A stretch of 6,935 bases of DNA from Rikenellaceae bacterium. Lineage in GTDB: Bacteria > Bacteroidota > Bacteroidia > Bacteroidales > UBA932. The stretch spans positions 1 to 6,935 of the forward strand of contig CAAGMI010000096.1 in assembly GCA_900771005.1 (NCBI GenBank), given 5' to 3'. Positions 1 through 5,956 of this stretch are shown in pieces (position 1 is the stretch's first letter; each line of letters begins with the position of its first letter). The notes under the pieces are model-generated. The model worked only from the letters and a program-made list of their open reading frames with translations. It ran no database searches and was not told where the DNA came from. Both the position numbers and the translations under genes were made by a program.

Positions 1-230
1 CAGCCTCAAGTTATCAAGACACGCCACAGAAGCCACTTGAAAGCACATTCTTATAACTTGGATTCACAATGCCAAAATCAAAAAAGCTTCGTATATTTGT
101 TTTGTCCTGAAAGTCACCGCAATGATGGAGACAGAGGCTGGAGATTTATGACTAAACATTACTATCATCTGTTCGCGAATGGTGACGACGCGAAAAATTT
201 CATCACTGTGAGATTTTTGGCAGTGAATGG

Positions 231-250
231 GCAAAAAGGGCATTTTTTGC
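231..250. repeat. Short inverted repeat (A-tract/T-tract hairpin)
   Basis: GCAAAAA at 231-237 is the exact reverse complement of TTTTTGC at 244-250, with a 6-base loop. The stem is AT-rich and weak. It could be the remnant of a terminator or of a mobile-element end, or a chance palindrome. No function is assigned. Confidence 0.35.
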
Positions 251-299
251 ACGTTCGTCGGCTTCCGGTGCCGCTATTCCTGGTTTAGGTTGCCTTGTT

Positions 300-327
300 T
301 GCTACGTTTTGGGCCAATATCGTAGCA
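300..327. repeat. Inverted repeat, 7-bp arms
   Basis: TGCTACG at 300-306 is the exact reverse complement of CGTAGCA at 321-327. The 14-base loop contains the smaller palindrome TTGGGCCAA. Only three T residues follow, so it is not a good intrinsic terminator. It may be a structured RNA element, a protein-binding site or chance. Confidence 0.4.
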
Positions 328-410
328 TTTATCAGGTTGAACACGTCGAACTTCCCGGCGCAGGCGGTGTCCGGAGGATGAATCATTGAATTTCTGGCTC
401 GGATGAGTGA

Positions 411-428
411 CGGCGGATGATTCCGCCG
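411..428. repeat. GC-rich perfect hairpin upstream of the T6SS promoter
   Basis: CGGCGGA at 411-417 pairs exactly with TCCGCCG at 422-428 across a 4-base TGAT loop. It ends 25 bases before the promoter's TTTG box. No T-tract follows directly, although a T-rich stretch (450-465) lies about 20 bases on. It could be the stem of an upstream transcript's 3' end or an operator for the T6SS promoter. Both readings are inference. Confidence 0.4.
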
Positions 429-453
429 AATGCCAATGTCGCTAACCCTTTGT

Positions 454-484
454 TTTGTTTTTGTTAGAAAAAAAATTATATTTG
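454..484 (+). promoter_or_regulatory. Bacteroidota-type sigma factor promoter for the T6SS operon
   Basis: TTTG at 454-457 and TATATTTG at 477-484 are separated by exactly 19 bases. This matches the known Bacteroides housekeeping promoter (TTTG around -33, spacer of 19-21, TAnnTTTG around -7). Transcription would begin near position 490, giving an AT-rich leader of roughly 35 bases before the ATG of the tssH gene at 527. It is the only clear promoter of this form seen in the window and probably drives at least tssH through the second hcp. Confidence 0.75.
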
Positions 485-504
485 TAAATTAATATATATA
501 AGTT

Positions 505-508
505 GGAG
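505..508 (+). promoter_or_regulatory. Possible but distant Shine-Dalgarno-like GGAG of tssH
   Basis: GGAG lies 18 bases before the ATG at 527, too far for a usual Shine-Dalgarno contact. The leader between them is AT-rich, as is common in Bacteroidota, where initiation often depends on an unstructured A/T-rich leader. It is noted only because no better motif precedes this start. Confidence 0.25.
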
Positions 509-526
509 TAATATAATCAAATTCAT

Positions 527-2755
527 ATGGACGATACCCTCAGAAACATTGCGAATTCGTACGCAGAAGAGTATGTAAGTGACGCGATATATCCTTCGCA
601 CCTGTTCAAGGCCGTTCTGCACAAGGAGGCAGGCCTTGTCCCGTTTATCGAGAAGGATATGAACAAGGATTATTTCTATCTTCAGGACTGGGCGGACGTG
701 CAGATGCGTCTTTCCCCCCGTTCCGCCAAGCCTGTCCGCGGGCTTGAACTCTCCCCGGAAAGCGTTGCGGTCCTGGATGAGGCGGAGAACTACCGAGTCA
801 GGTTCGATCTTCAGGAGTGCAGCGCCGTGTGCATACTTGCATCGCTGGCGACTCCAGGTGTCGGATTCTCGTTCGATCAGTTGAAGACACTCCCTCTTAC
901 TGCCGCTGAGGTATGTGAGGCGATGGGGGCGGGATCCGGAAGTTCTGTCGATGCCATTCCTGCGGCCTCTGCGGCTTTATCCGCCGTGCGTCCGTCTGCA
1001 TCTTCCGGAAAAGGAATCGGGAAGTACTGCAAGGATAAGGTGAAGGAGTCAACGGAAGGACTTCTCGGCACCATAATAGGTTTCGAAGACGAAGTCGCCC
1101 GCATCTGTGAGACGATGGGCCGTATGAACAAGGCCAACGTCCTGATTGTGGGAGAGTCGGGTGTAGGCAAGACATCCCTGGTGAATGCTTTTGCGGCGCA
1201 TGTCGCTTCCGGCAGCGTACCGGCTTTCCTCAAGGATGCGCATATATTCGATCTTGATCTCGTCAGCCTCGGGGCTGACGCCCAATACAAGGGGGAGGTG
1301 GATGACCGTTTCAAATCAGTTCTGGACGATATCGCCGGGATTGACAATTCCATACTGGTCATAGAATCCCTTGACAAGATGTTCGACAAGCAGGGCAGTC
1401 TGGCCGGGACCGGTACGATGCTGAAGGCTGAACTCGCAAAGGGGGGCCTGCGTCTGCTGGCCACTTCAAGTGTGGAGGGTTTCACCAAACATATCGAGAC
1501 CGACAAGGAGCTGACCAACAAGATCGAGCGTATGATGATCACGGCTCCCGATGATGCACACTGCCTTGAAATACTCCAGGGTGCGATACCGGTTTATGAG
1601 GAGTTCCACGGAGTGAAGGTCGGAGACGGAGTGCTTGAAGAATCCATACGTCTCGCCAAGCGCTACCTTACTGAGCGTGCCCTGCCGGATTCGGCATTCG
1701 ATCTCGTGGACAGGGGTATGGTGCACGTGAAAAGTTCCGTCGGTGCCGATGGAGGGACCGGCACACTTGCCGTGGATGATATATATTTCGTGATTTCAAA
1801 GCAGTCCGGCATCCCTATGGGAAAAATCCAGACTGGAGAACGCGACAAACTTATGAATGCCGAAGACACCCTCAGGCAGAGGGTAATAGGCCAGGATTAT
1901 GCGATAGGCAAAGTACTTGATTCCGTATTCGAGTCAAGGTCGGGGCTCAACAAGAAGGGACAGCCGATGGGCTCCTTCTTCTTCCTGGGTCCTACCGGAA
2001 CGGGAAAGACGGAACTTTCAAAGTCTCTGGCGCAGTTCCTTTTCGGGGATGAATCAGCCCTGATAAGGTTCGATATGTCAGAGTTCAAGGAGGAACATTC
2101 GGTTGCGCTGCTGTACGGAGCGCCTCCGGGATATGTCGGTTATGAGGAGGGCGGTCTTCTCGTGAACAAGATCCGCCAGACCCCGTACGCCGTGGTCCTT
2201 TTCGATGAGATCGAGAAGGCCCACAAGTCAGTGTTCGACCTCTTCCTCCAGATACTTGACGAAGGCAAGCTCCACGACCGTCTCGGGCGTGTCGGGGACT
2301 TCTCGAACGCCTTGTTGCTGTTCACTTCCAATATCGGAAGTCAGTTCATCTCCGATTCTTTCGGCAGGGGCGAGATCCCGGAGAACAACAAGCTGATGGA
2401 CATAATGCAGGGCTATTTCCGGCCTGAATTCCTCGGCCGTCTCACGGAGATAGTTCCGTTCGCTCCCATTTCGGAGGAAACGGTTGTGCGCATATACAAT
2501 ATCCACTTGAAGAGCCTCCTGTCGCTTCTTCACGAGCAGGGTATGGAACTTGAAATCAGTGACGAAGACCTCAACCGCATAGCGATGAAGGGCTTCAACC
2601 CGCAATTCGGCGCCCGTCCGATCATCGGCAACATCCGCAAGGAACTCAGGCAGCCTCTCTCCAAGATGATTATCTCCGGCAAAGTATCCAAGGGGGATAC
2701 GGTGGTTGTGACGGCAGGAGAGGATGGAACCCCGCAATTCAAGATAAAAAAATAA
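527..2755 (+). CDS. tssH: T6SS sheath-recycling AAA+ ATPase TssH (ClpV-like), 742 aa
   Basis: Cytoplasmic Clp/Hsp100 ATPase that, by family knowledge, extracts TssC subunits to dismantle contracted T6SS sheaths. An N-terminal Clp-type helical repeat domain (about residues 1-130) is followed by an Ala/Ser-rich linker (about 135-162). D1 has Walker A GESGVGKT (209-216) and a pore-loop-like QYKGE (253-257). Its Walker B reads ILVIES (276-281) where DE is expected, and the usual arginine-finger RR is N331-K332. D2 is intact: Walker A GPTGTGKT (488-495), pore loop around GYVGY (535-539), Walker B with D560-E561, sensor 1 TSN (600-602), arginine finger R638, sensor 2 GARP (695-698). At 742 residues it is shorter than typical ClpB/ClpV (about 850-900), and no coiled-coil middle domain is visible between D1 and D2 (about 400-440). 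It is the first gene of the operon, 24 bases before tssB. That context makes TssH much likelier than a general ClpB or ClpC. Confidence 0.88.
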   Translation: MDDTLRNIANSYAEEYVSDAIYPSHLFKAVLHKEAGLVPFIEKDMNKDYFYLQDWADVQMRLSPRSAKPVRGLELSPESVAVLDEAENYRVRFDLQECSAVCILASLATPGVGFSFDQLKTLPLTAAEVCEAMGAGSGSSVDAIPAASAALSAVRPSASSGKGIGKYCKDKVKESTEGLLGTIIGFEDEVARICETMGRMNKANVLIVGESGVGKTSLVNAFAAHVASGSVPAFLKDAHIFDLDLVSLGADAQYKGEVDDRFKSVLDDIAGIDNSILVIESLDKMFDKQGSLAGTGTMLKAELAKGGLRLLATSSVEGFTKHIETDKELTNKIERMMITAPDDAHCLEILQGAIPVYEEFHGVKVGDGVLEESIRLAKRYLTERALPDSAFDLVDRGMVHVKSSVGADGGTGTLAVDDIYFVISKQSGIPMGKIQTGERDKLMNAEDTLRQRVIGQDYAIGKVLDSVFESRSGLNKKGQPMGSFFFLGPTGTGKTELSKSLAQFLFGDESALIRFDMSEFKEEHSVALLYGAPPGYVGYEEGGLLVNKIRQTPYAVVLFDEIEKAHKSVFDLFLQILDEGKLHDRLGRVGDFSNALLLFTSNIGSQFISDSFGRGEIPENNKLMDIMQGYFRPEFLGRLTEIVPFAPISEETVVRIYNIHLKSLLSLLHEQGMELEISDEDLNRIAMKGFNPQFGARPIIGNIRKELRQPLSKMIISGKVSKGDTVVVTAGEDGTPQFKIKK

Positions 2756-2779
2756 TATTAACACCAAAACATTACGGAT

Positions 2780-3244
2780 ATGGCAATGAAAGAAAATTTC
2801 ATCTCGATGGCTCCGGACGAGGAGTCCAACGCGAAGGTTAACCCCATTGACAGCAACAAGACGTTGTATGCCGATCAGTTCAATGCCGAAGCCGAGCCGG
2901 GCAACCCGGAACTCGTCGAGGACATCCAGAACATCGATGACGCTTTTGCCCATTTCAAACCGAAGGTCGCAGTTGACTTTACAGACGAGGAAGGCGGCAC
3001 TGTAAGCGAGACTCTCAAATTCAGTGAAATCCGCGATTTCGAGGCTGACGGAGGAAAAGGCAGGCTTGTACAGAACAGCGAATATCTCTCGGGAGTGAAG
3101 ACAAAGATCGACACGAACGTGAAGATTCGCAAGAGCATCGAACAGAACCGCAAACTCCGCGAAATCCTGAAGGACGAGACTTCAAGGGACGAACTCAAGC
3201 AGGTGCTTGAGGCTATGCTGGAGGAACTTGAAAACACTAAATAA
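2780..3244 (+). CDS. tssB: T6SS sheath small subunit TssB (VipA-like), 154 aa
   Basis: Forms the contractile sheath as heterodimers with TssC in the cytoplasm. The conserved TssB core starts near residue 59 (FKPKVAVDF), followed by LKFSEIRDFEAD (79-90), which matches the family's L-F-x-x-h-x-D-F signature. After it come a long helix with a KIRKSIEQNRKLREIL run (115-130) and a charged C-terminal helix. Residues 1-58 are an acidic, probably disordered leader, longer than in proteobacterial TssB. The chosen start at 2780 gives MAMK; the in-frame ATG at 2786 is an alternative. No Shine-Dalgarno motif is seen, and the start context is ATATGGC, as in the neighbouring genes. Only 7 bases separate its stop from tssC, which fits coupled, near-equimolar synthesis of the two sheath proteins. 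Confidence 0.88.
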   Translation: MAMKENFISMAPDEESNAKVNPIDSNKTLYADQFNAEAEPGNPELVEDIQNIDDAFAHFKPKVAVDFTDEEGGTVSETLKFSEIRDFEADGGKGRLVQNSEYLSGVKTKIDTNVKIRKSIEQNRKLREILKDETSRDELKQVLEAMLEELENTK

Positions 3245-3251
3245 TTGATAT

Positions 3252-4613
3252 ATGGCAGACACTGAATTGAAGAAAAGTGCAGTTGTTGAAGAAGTCGCAA
3301 CTGCCCAATCCGCTCAGGAGAACCAGAAAGACACTTCCAAACTTCTCCAAGCATACGGAGGTTTCAATGCTATCCGAGGATTCCTTCCTGATGCCGACAA
3401 TCTGAACCCGGCCCACAAGGCGGCCAAGACCGTGTTCCTGAGCGATAAACGCTTCGAGGACAAACGCAAGGAATTGGCAAGGGACATCAAGACCTGGCTG
3501 GACCTGTTGGGAGAAGGACACGGCACTTCCACCGAATTTGTCGATTCCTGCAAGAGCAAGGAAGACAAGTACACAGCCCTGCTCAAACAGGGTATCACCG
3601 ATGCCCTCTTTGCGACAAAGGACCTCGAGCGTTCATACCGTACGCTTGATTCCTTCTTCAAGACTGCAAATACGGAAAAGGTCAAGAACCTGCGTATAAT
3701 AAACGTATTCAAGGATGATATCGCTGACCCTGATTCCGGTTTCGCCGGTCAGGTAGACGAGTTGCTCCGCAATGGTTTCGACCGTCTGTCCCTCAAGGAC
3801 GCATACAGTCTGGTGGTAGTCCCTGGCAACGTGTTCCAGGATAAGCCGACTCTGCTGCAGTGGGCCAAGATTGCATATAAATATAAGGTAATGCTCATCA
3901 CTGACCATGCAAGTGAATACTCTTTCGACGACCTGCAGGCCAATACCGAGGGGTATAAGGACAGTGACGCGGAACTTATGAATGTGATTATGACCGCCAA
4001 CTGGATTGTCGGCCGTGACTCTGAAAAGATGTCTGATGACGAAGCAGAAGAGAAAGCTTTCTATATCTGCCCTTCAGGCGCCCTTGCAGGAAAACTCTAT
4101 GACGAAAGCGCCAATATGGCTCAGGGAGCGGGCGGTAAAAAATACGGTACCCTTGACGGCGTGAAGGGTGTCCAGCTTGATCTTCTCAAGTCAGAGATCG
4201 CTGCCCTTATGGACAACCAGGTCGTTCCTATGGTATATTCCGAAGGACGTGTGATGGCATTCAACAACACGACTCTTTACAACGGAGACCTCACCGCAAT
4301 GAAGGAGTATCCGATTGTACGCGTGTTTGACTGGGTGAAGAAAGTCCTTATGAACTATGTTCACGAAGTCGCTCTTGAGAACTGGGATCCGTACAATTCT
4401 CCGAAGAATCTCAAGTCCAAGATTCAGGCGTTCCTCAACGACTACAAGGGTTATGGCAACCTGTTCCAGGACTATGAGATCAAGGAGCCGACACAGGATC
4501 CTGTGACAAAGCGTATCTCCTGCGAAATTTCACTCACTCCGTTCTATGCAGCCAAGAACTTCATCATCAAAGTCAGTGCTGACAAGAAGGACAAGGATGC
4601 GCAGATGGCTTAA
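3252..4613 (+). CDS. tssC: T6SS sheath large subunit TssC (VipB-like), 453 aa
   Basis: Large subunit of the contractile sheath, pairing with the TssB encoded just upstream. Features that fit the TssC family are NWIVGRDSEKM (250-260), the ICPSGALAG segment (272-280, corresponding to the PPSa..AG motif of proteobacterial TssC), VVPMVYSEGR (324-333) and the strand-rich C-terminal end with ISCEISLTPF (422-431). The N-terminal 30 residues are polar and probably flexible. In characterised systems the TssC N-terminus is what ClpV binds, which may apply here since TssH is encoded in the same operon. At 453 residues it is somewhat shorter than the roughly 490 of proteobacterial TssC. The start has context ATATATGGC and no Shine-Dalgarno motif. 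A 37-base AT-rich gap separates it from the first hcp gene. Confidence 0.9.
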   Translation: MADTELKKSAVVEEVATAQSAQENQKDTSKLLQAYGGFNAIRGFLPDADNLNPAHKAAKTVFLSDKRFEDKRKELARDIKTWLDLLGEGHGTSTEFVDSCKSKEDKYTALLKQGITDALFATKDLERSYRTLDSFFKTANTEKVKNLRIINVFKDDIADPDSGFAGQVDELLRNGFDRLSLKDAYSLVVVPGNVFQDKPTLLQWAKIAYKYKVMLITDHASEYSFDDLQANTEGYKDSDAELMNVIMTANWIVGRDSEKMSDDEAEEKAFYICPSGALAGKLYDESANMAQGAGGKKYGTLDGVKGVQLDLLKSEIAALMDNQVVPMVYSEGRVMAFNNTTLYNGDLTAMKEYPIVRVFDWVKKVLMNYVHEVALENWDPYNSPKNLKSKIQAFLNDYKGYGNLFQDYEIKEPTQDPVTKRISCEISLTPFYAAKNFIIKVSADKKDKDAQMA

Positions 4614-4650
4614 TCATTAAAAATATATCACTATTAAAAACATTTGAATT

Positions 4651-5046
4651 ATGGCAAAGACACCTTTAAATTTGGCCATTGACGGGTTCAAGGAGCGTGA
4701 GGTACTTGCGCTCAGTTATGAATTCAACCAGGAAACTGATATTACAGGTCAGATGAGCGGTATTCCGAGAGGCGGTATCATCTGTATCCGTGTAAAAGCT
4801 CTTAACGACGGCAATCCTGATTTGTTCTCCTGGATGATTGCAAAGGATCTGGCGAAGAATGGCGTAATCACCTTCAACGAGACCAAGACCGGCAAGAAGA
4901 TGAAGGAAATCAAATTCACCAACGGCTATTGCATTGAATATCTCGAAGACTGTGAAGACAACGTGGGACATTTTGAGGAAATCAAAGTGACTTGTCAGAA
5001 GATAGAGTTCGAAGGCAATGTCGTTTATGAGAATCCTTGGGAGTAA
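4651..5046 (+). CDS. hcp: T6SS tube protein Hcp/TssD, copy 1, 131 aa
   Basis: Tube-forming protein that, in this family, assembles into hexameric rings stacked inside the sheath and is ejected on firing. Visible family features are YEFNQETDITGQMSGIPRGG (23-42, the Hcp pattern of a D-x-x-G turn followed by a Gly-rich strand), VKALNDGN (48-55), the W-M pair at 61-62 and the C-terminal ENPWE. It lacks a signal peptide, as expected. It is a close paralogue of the next gene, similar over its whole length at a little under half the residues by eye, including matching IPRGG, VKALN-GN and NPW. It has no C-terminal extension, so it looks like a plain tube subunit and not an effector fusion. The A/T-rich 37-base leader before it suits strong translation. 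Confidence 0.9.
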   Translation: MAKTPLNLAIDGFKEREVLALSYEFNQETDITGQMSGIPRGGIICIRVKALNDGNPDLFSWMIAKDLAKNGVITFNETKTGKKMKEIKFTNGYCIEYLEDCEDNVGHFEEIKVTCQKIEFEGNVVYENPWE

Positions 5047-5077
5047 TGTTTATTAATATGAATAAAATTTAACAGAT

Positions 5078-5476
5078 ATGGCTGATAATGTAACACCTGT
5101 AGTGCTGTCCGTTGACAAGTTCGACGACAGGGAAGTATATAAGGTTGACTATAAGTTCACCCAGAAGACAGATATCGAGGGCCAGCTTGACGGTATTCCG
5201 AGAGGTGGCAGGATCAATGTAATAGTGAAGGCGCTCAACAACGGCAACACCCAGCTGCTCCAGTGGATGCTCAACCCTACGGATGCACGTGACGTCAAGA
5301 TAGTGTTCAACAGCACCAAGGACGGCTCAGTGATGAAGACAATCGAGGCAAAAGGCTGCTATTGCGTCCGTTACAAGGAGAATTGGGCAGACGGCCAGCT
5401 TCACTCTGAAGAGATCGCAATCGTCTGTCAGGAGATGAAGGCCGGTTCCGTTGAATACAAGAACCCTTGGAATTAA
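5078..5476 (+). CDS. hcp: T6SS tube protein Hcp/TssD, copy 2, 132 aa
   Basis: Second full-length Hcp/TssD tube subunit, a tandem paralogue of the gene before it. Conserved blocks are the TDIEGQLDGIPRGG turn and strand (31-44), VKALNNGN (50-57), W63-M64 and the terminal NPWN. Residues between about 65 and 120 differ much more, which would change the ring surface or lumen. Two tube paralogues could form mixed tubes, or one could be specialised for carrying particular effectors; the sequence does not say which. The gene is followed at once by a strong intrinsic terminator, so it is the last gene of the highly transcribed block. The start has context GATATGGC after a 31-base AT-rich gap. Confidence 0.9.
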   Translation: MADNVTPVVLSVDKFDDREVYKVDYKFTQKTDIEGQLDGIPRGGRINVIVKALNNGNTQLLQWMLNPTDARDVKIVFNSTKDGSVMKTIEAKGCYCVRYKENWADGQLHSEEIAIVCQEMKAGSVEYKNPWN

Positions 5477-5485
5477 TCTATTTTT

Positions 5486-5531
5486 CAGGCCCAAGTCCCT
5501 CCTGAAGGGGCTTGGCCTGTTTCTTCTTTTT
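5486..5531 (+). terminator. Rho-independent terminator inside the T6SS cluster
   Basis: The left arm at 5486-5499 pairs with the right arm at 5507-5519 as about 13 base pairs, with one bulged C and one G-T pair, around a loop of about 7 bases (TCCTGAA). TTTCTTCTTTTT (5520-5531) follows directly. It begins 9 bases after the stop of the second hcp and ends 5 bases before the ATG of the next gene. Position and form fit a terminator that ends, or partly ends, the sheath/tube transcript. Confidence 0.85.
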
Positions 5532-5536
5532 ATCAT

Positions 5537-5956
5537 ATGGCATTAATCGCGCATCTCAAATTCGGAGACAATACGCTCGGGCGGTATACGAAAGAATATC
5601 CGGCCCTGTCCGTGAGAAGCGGCTTCTACCGCGAGCACGACGGGATAAGGCCCGGCACCTTCATCCGCAGCATCAATTTTACGGTCGAGGTGATCGCCCC
5701 GGATAATCTCGATATCGACCTGTACTCCTGGTACATCGATGAAGAGAGCCGGGAAGGGTGCATAACGATGGAGGAATCCTCCGGGAAGGATTTTGTCCAC
5801 CTCCGCACGATTGAGTTCGAGAATGCCAGATGTTACGGTTTCTCCGAGAAATATGACATTTCCGAGAGACACCGTAGGAAGCTTGTGCTTGAATTCTCCG
5901 CCACCGGGGCGAAGACGGAAGGCTTGGATATCATCCGCCAGAAAAGGATATTATGA
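5537..5956 (+). CDS. Divergent Hcp/TssD-family protein, 139 aa
   Basis: Bacteroidota TssD-type Hcp-like protein, well diverged from the two upstream copies. It starts with LKFGDN (7-12), shows SGFYREHDGIRPG (28-40) in place of the Hcp D-x-x-G turn, then a strand rich in hydrophobic residues (INFTVEVIAP, 46-55) and a YSWYID segment (63-68) where tube Hcps have the W-M pair. IEFENARCYGFSEKYDISE (92-110) matches the order of the late strands of the fold. It lacks the C-terminal NPW of copies 1 and 2. It directly follows a terminator and has no Shine-Dalgarno motif; its leader is T-rich. Its stop overlaps the next start by four bases. A role as a special tube ring, effector carrier or spike adaptor is inference. 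Confidence 0.75.
   Translation: MALIAHLKFGDNTLGRYTKEYPALSVRSGFYREHDGIRPGTFIRSINFTVEVIAPDNLDIDLYSWYIDEESREGCITMEESSGKDFVHLRTIEFENARCYGFSEKYDISERHRRKLVLEFSATGAKTEGLDIIRQKRIL

Larger units (their letters stand above)
1..450. other. Gene-poor upstream region, no supported coding sequence
   Basis: No convincing gene was found in the first 450 bases. Two short open frames cross each other here: one at 37-288 on the + strand, starting with TTG, and one at 64-252 on the - strand, starting with GTG. Neither has a recognisable domain or a ribosome binding site. The stretch contains three small perfect inverted repeats, listed separately. It could be the tail of a preceding transcription unit, the end of a mobile element or a decayed gene. 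The sequence alone does not decide between these. Confidence 0.5.

Noticed and set aside
64..252. 62-aa open frame on the - strand
   Set aside because: GTG start, no ribosome binding site and no domain. It may be a conserved small protein or a mobile-element end, but nothing in the window supports that.
37..288. 83-aa open frame on the + strand upstream of tssH
   Set aside because: It starts with TTG, has no ribosome binding site and no recognisable domain, and overlaps an equally unconvincing frame on the other strand.
411..428. Intrinsic terminator of an upstream gene
   Set aside because: The stem is good but short, and no T-tract follows directly. It is kept only as an inverted repeat.
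877..1542. 221-aa antisense frame inside tssH
   Set aside because: Shadow of the strongly supported tssH frame; its Ser/Pro/Arg-rich translation has no domain.
527..2755. ClpB or ClpC protein-quality-control chaperone
   Set aside because: The lack of a middle domain argues against ClpB, and the position directly before tssB-tssC and hcp argues for the T6SS-specific TssH.
2228..2953. 241-aa antisense frame across tssH and tssB
   Set aside because: It covers parts of two well-supported genes on the other strand and shows no family motifs.
4614..4650. Separate promoter for the first hcp
   Set aside because: The gap is AT-rich but contains no TAnnTTTG with an upstream TTTG at 19-21 bases; CATTTG near 4639 lacks the TA.
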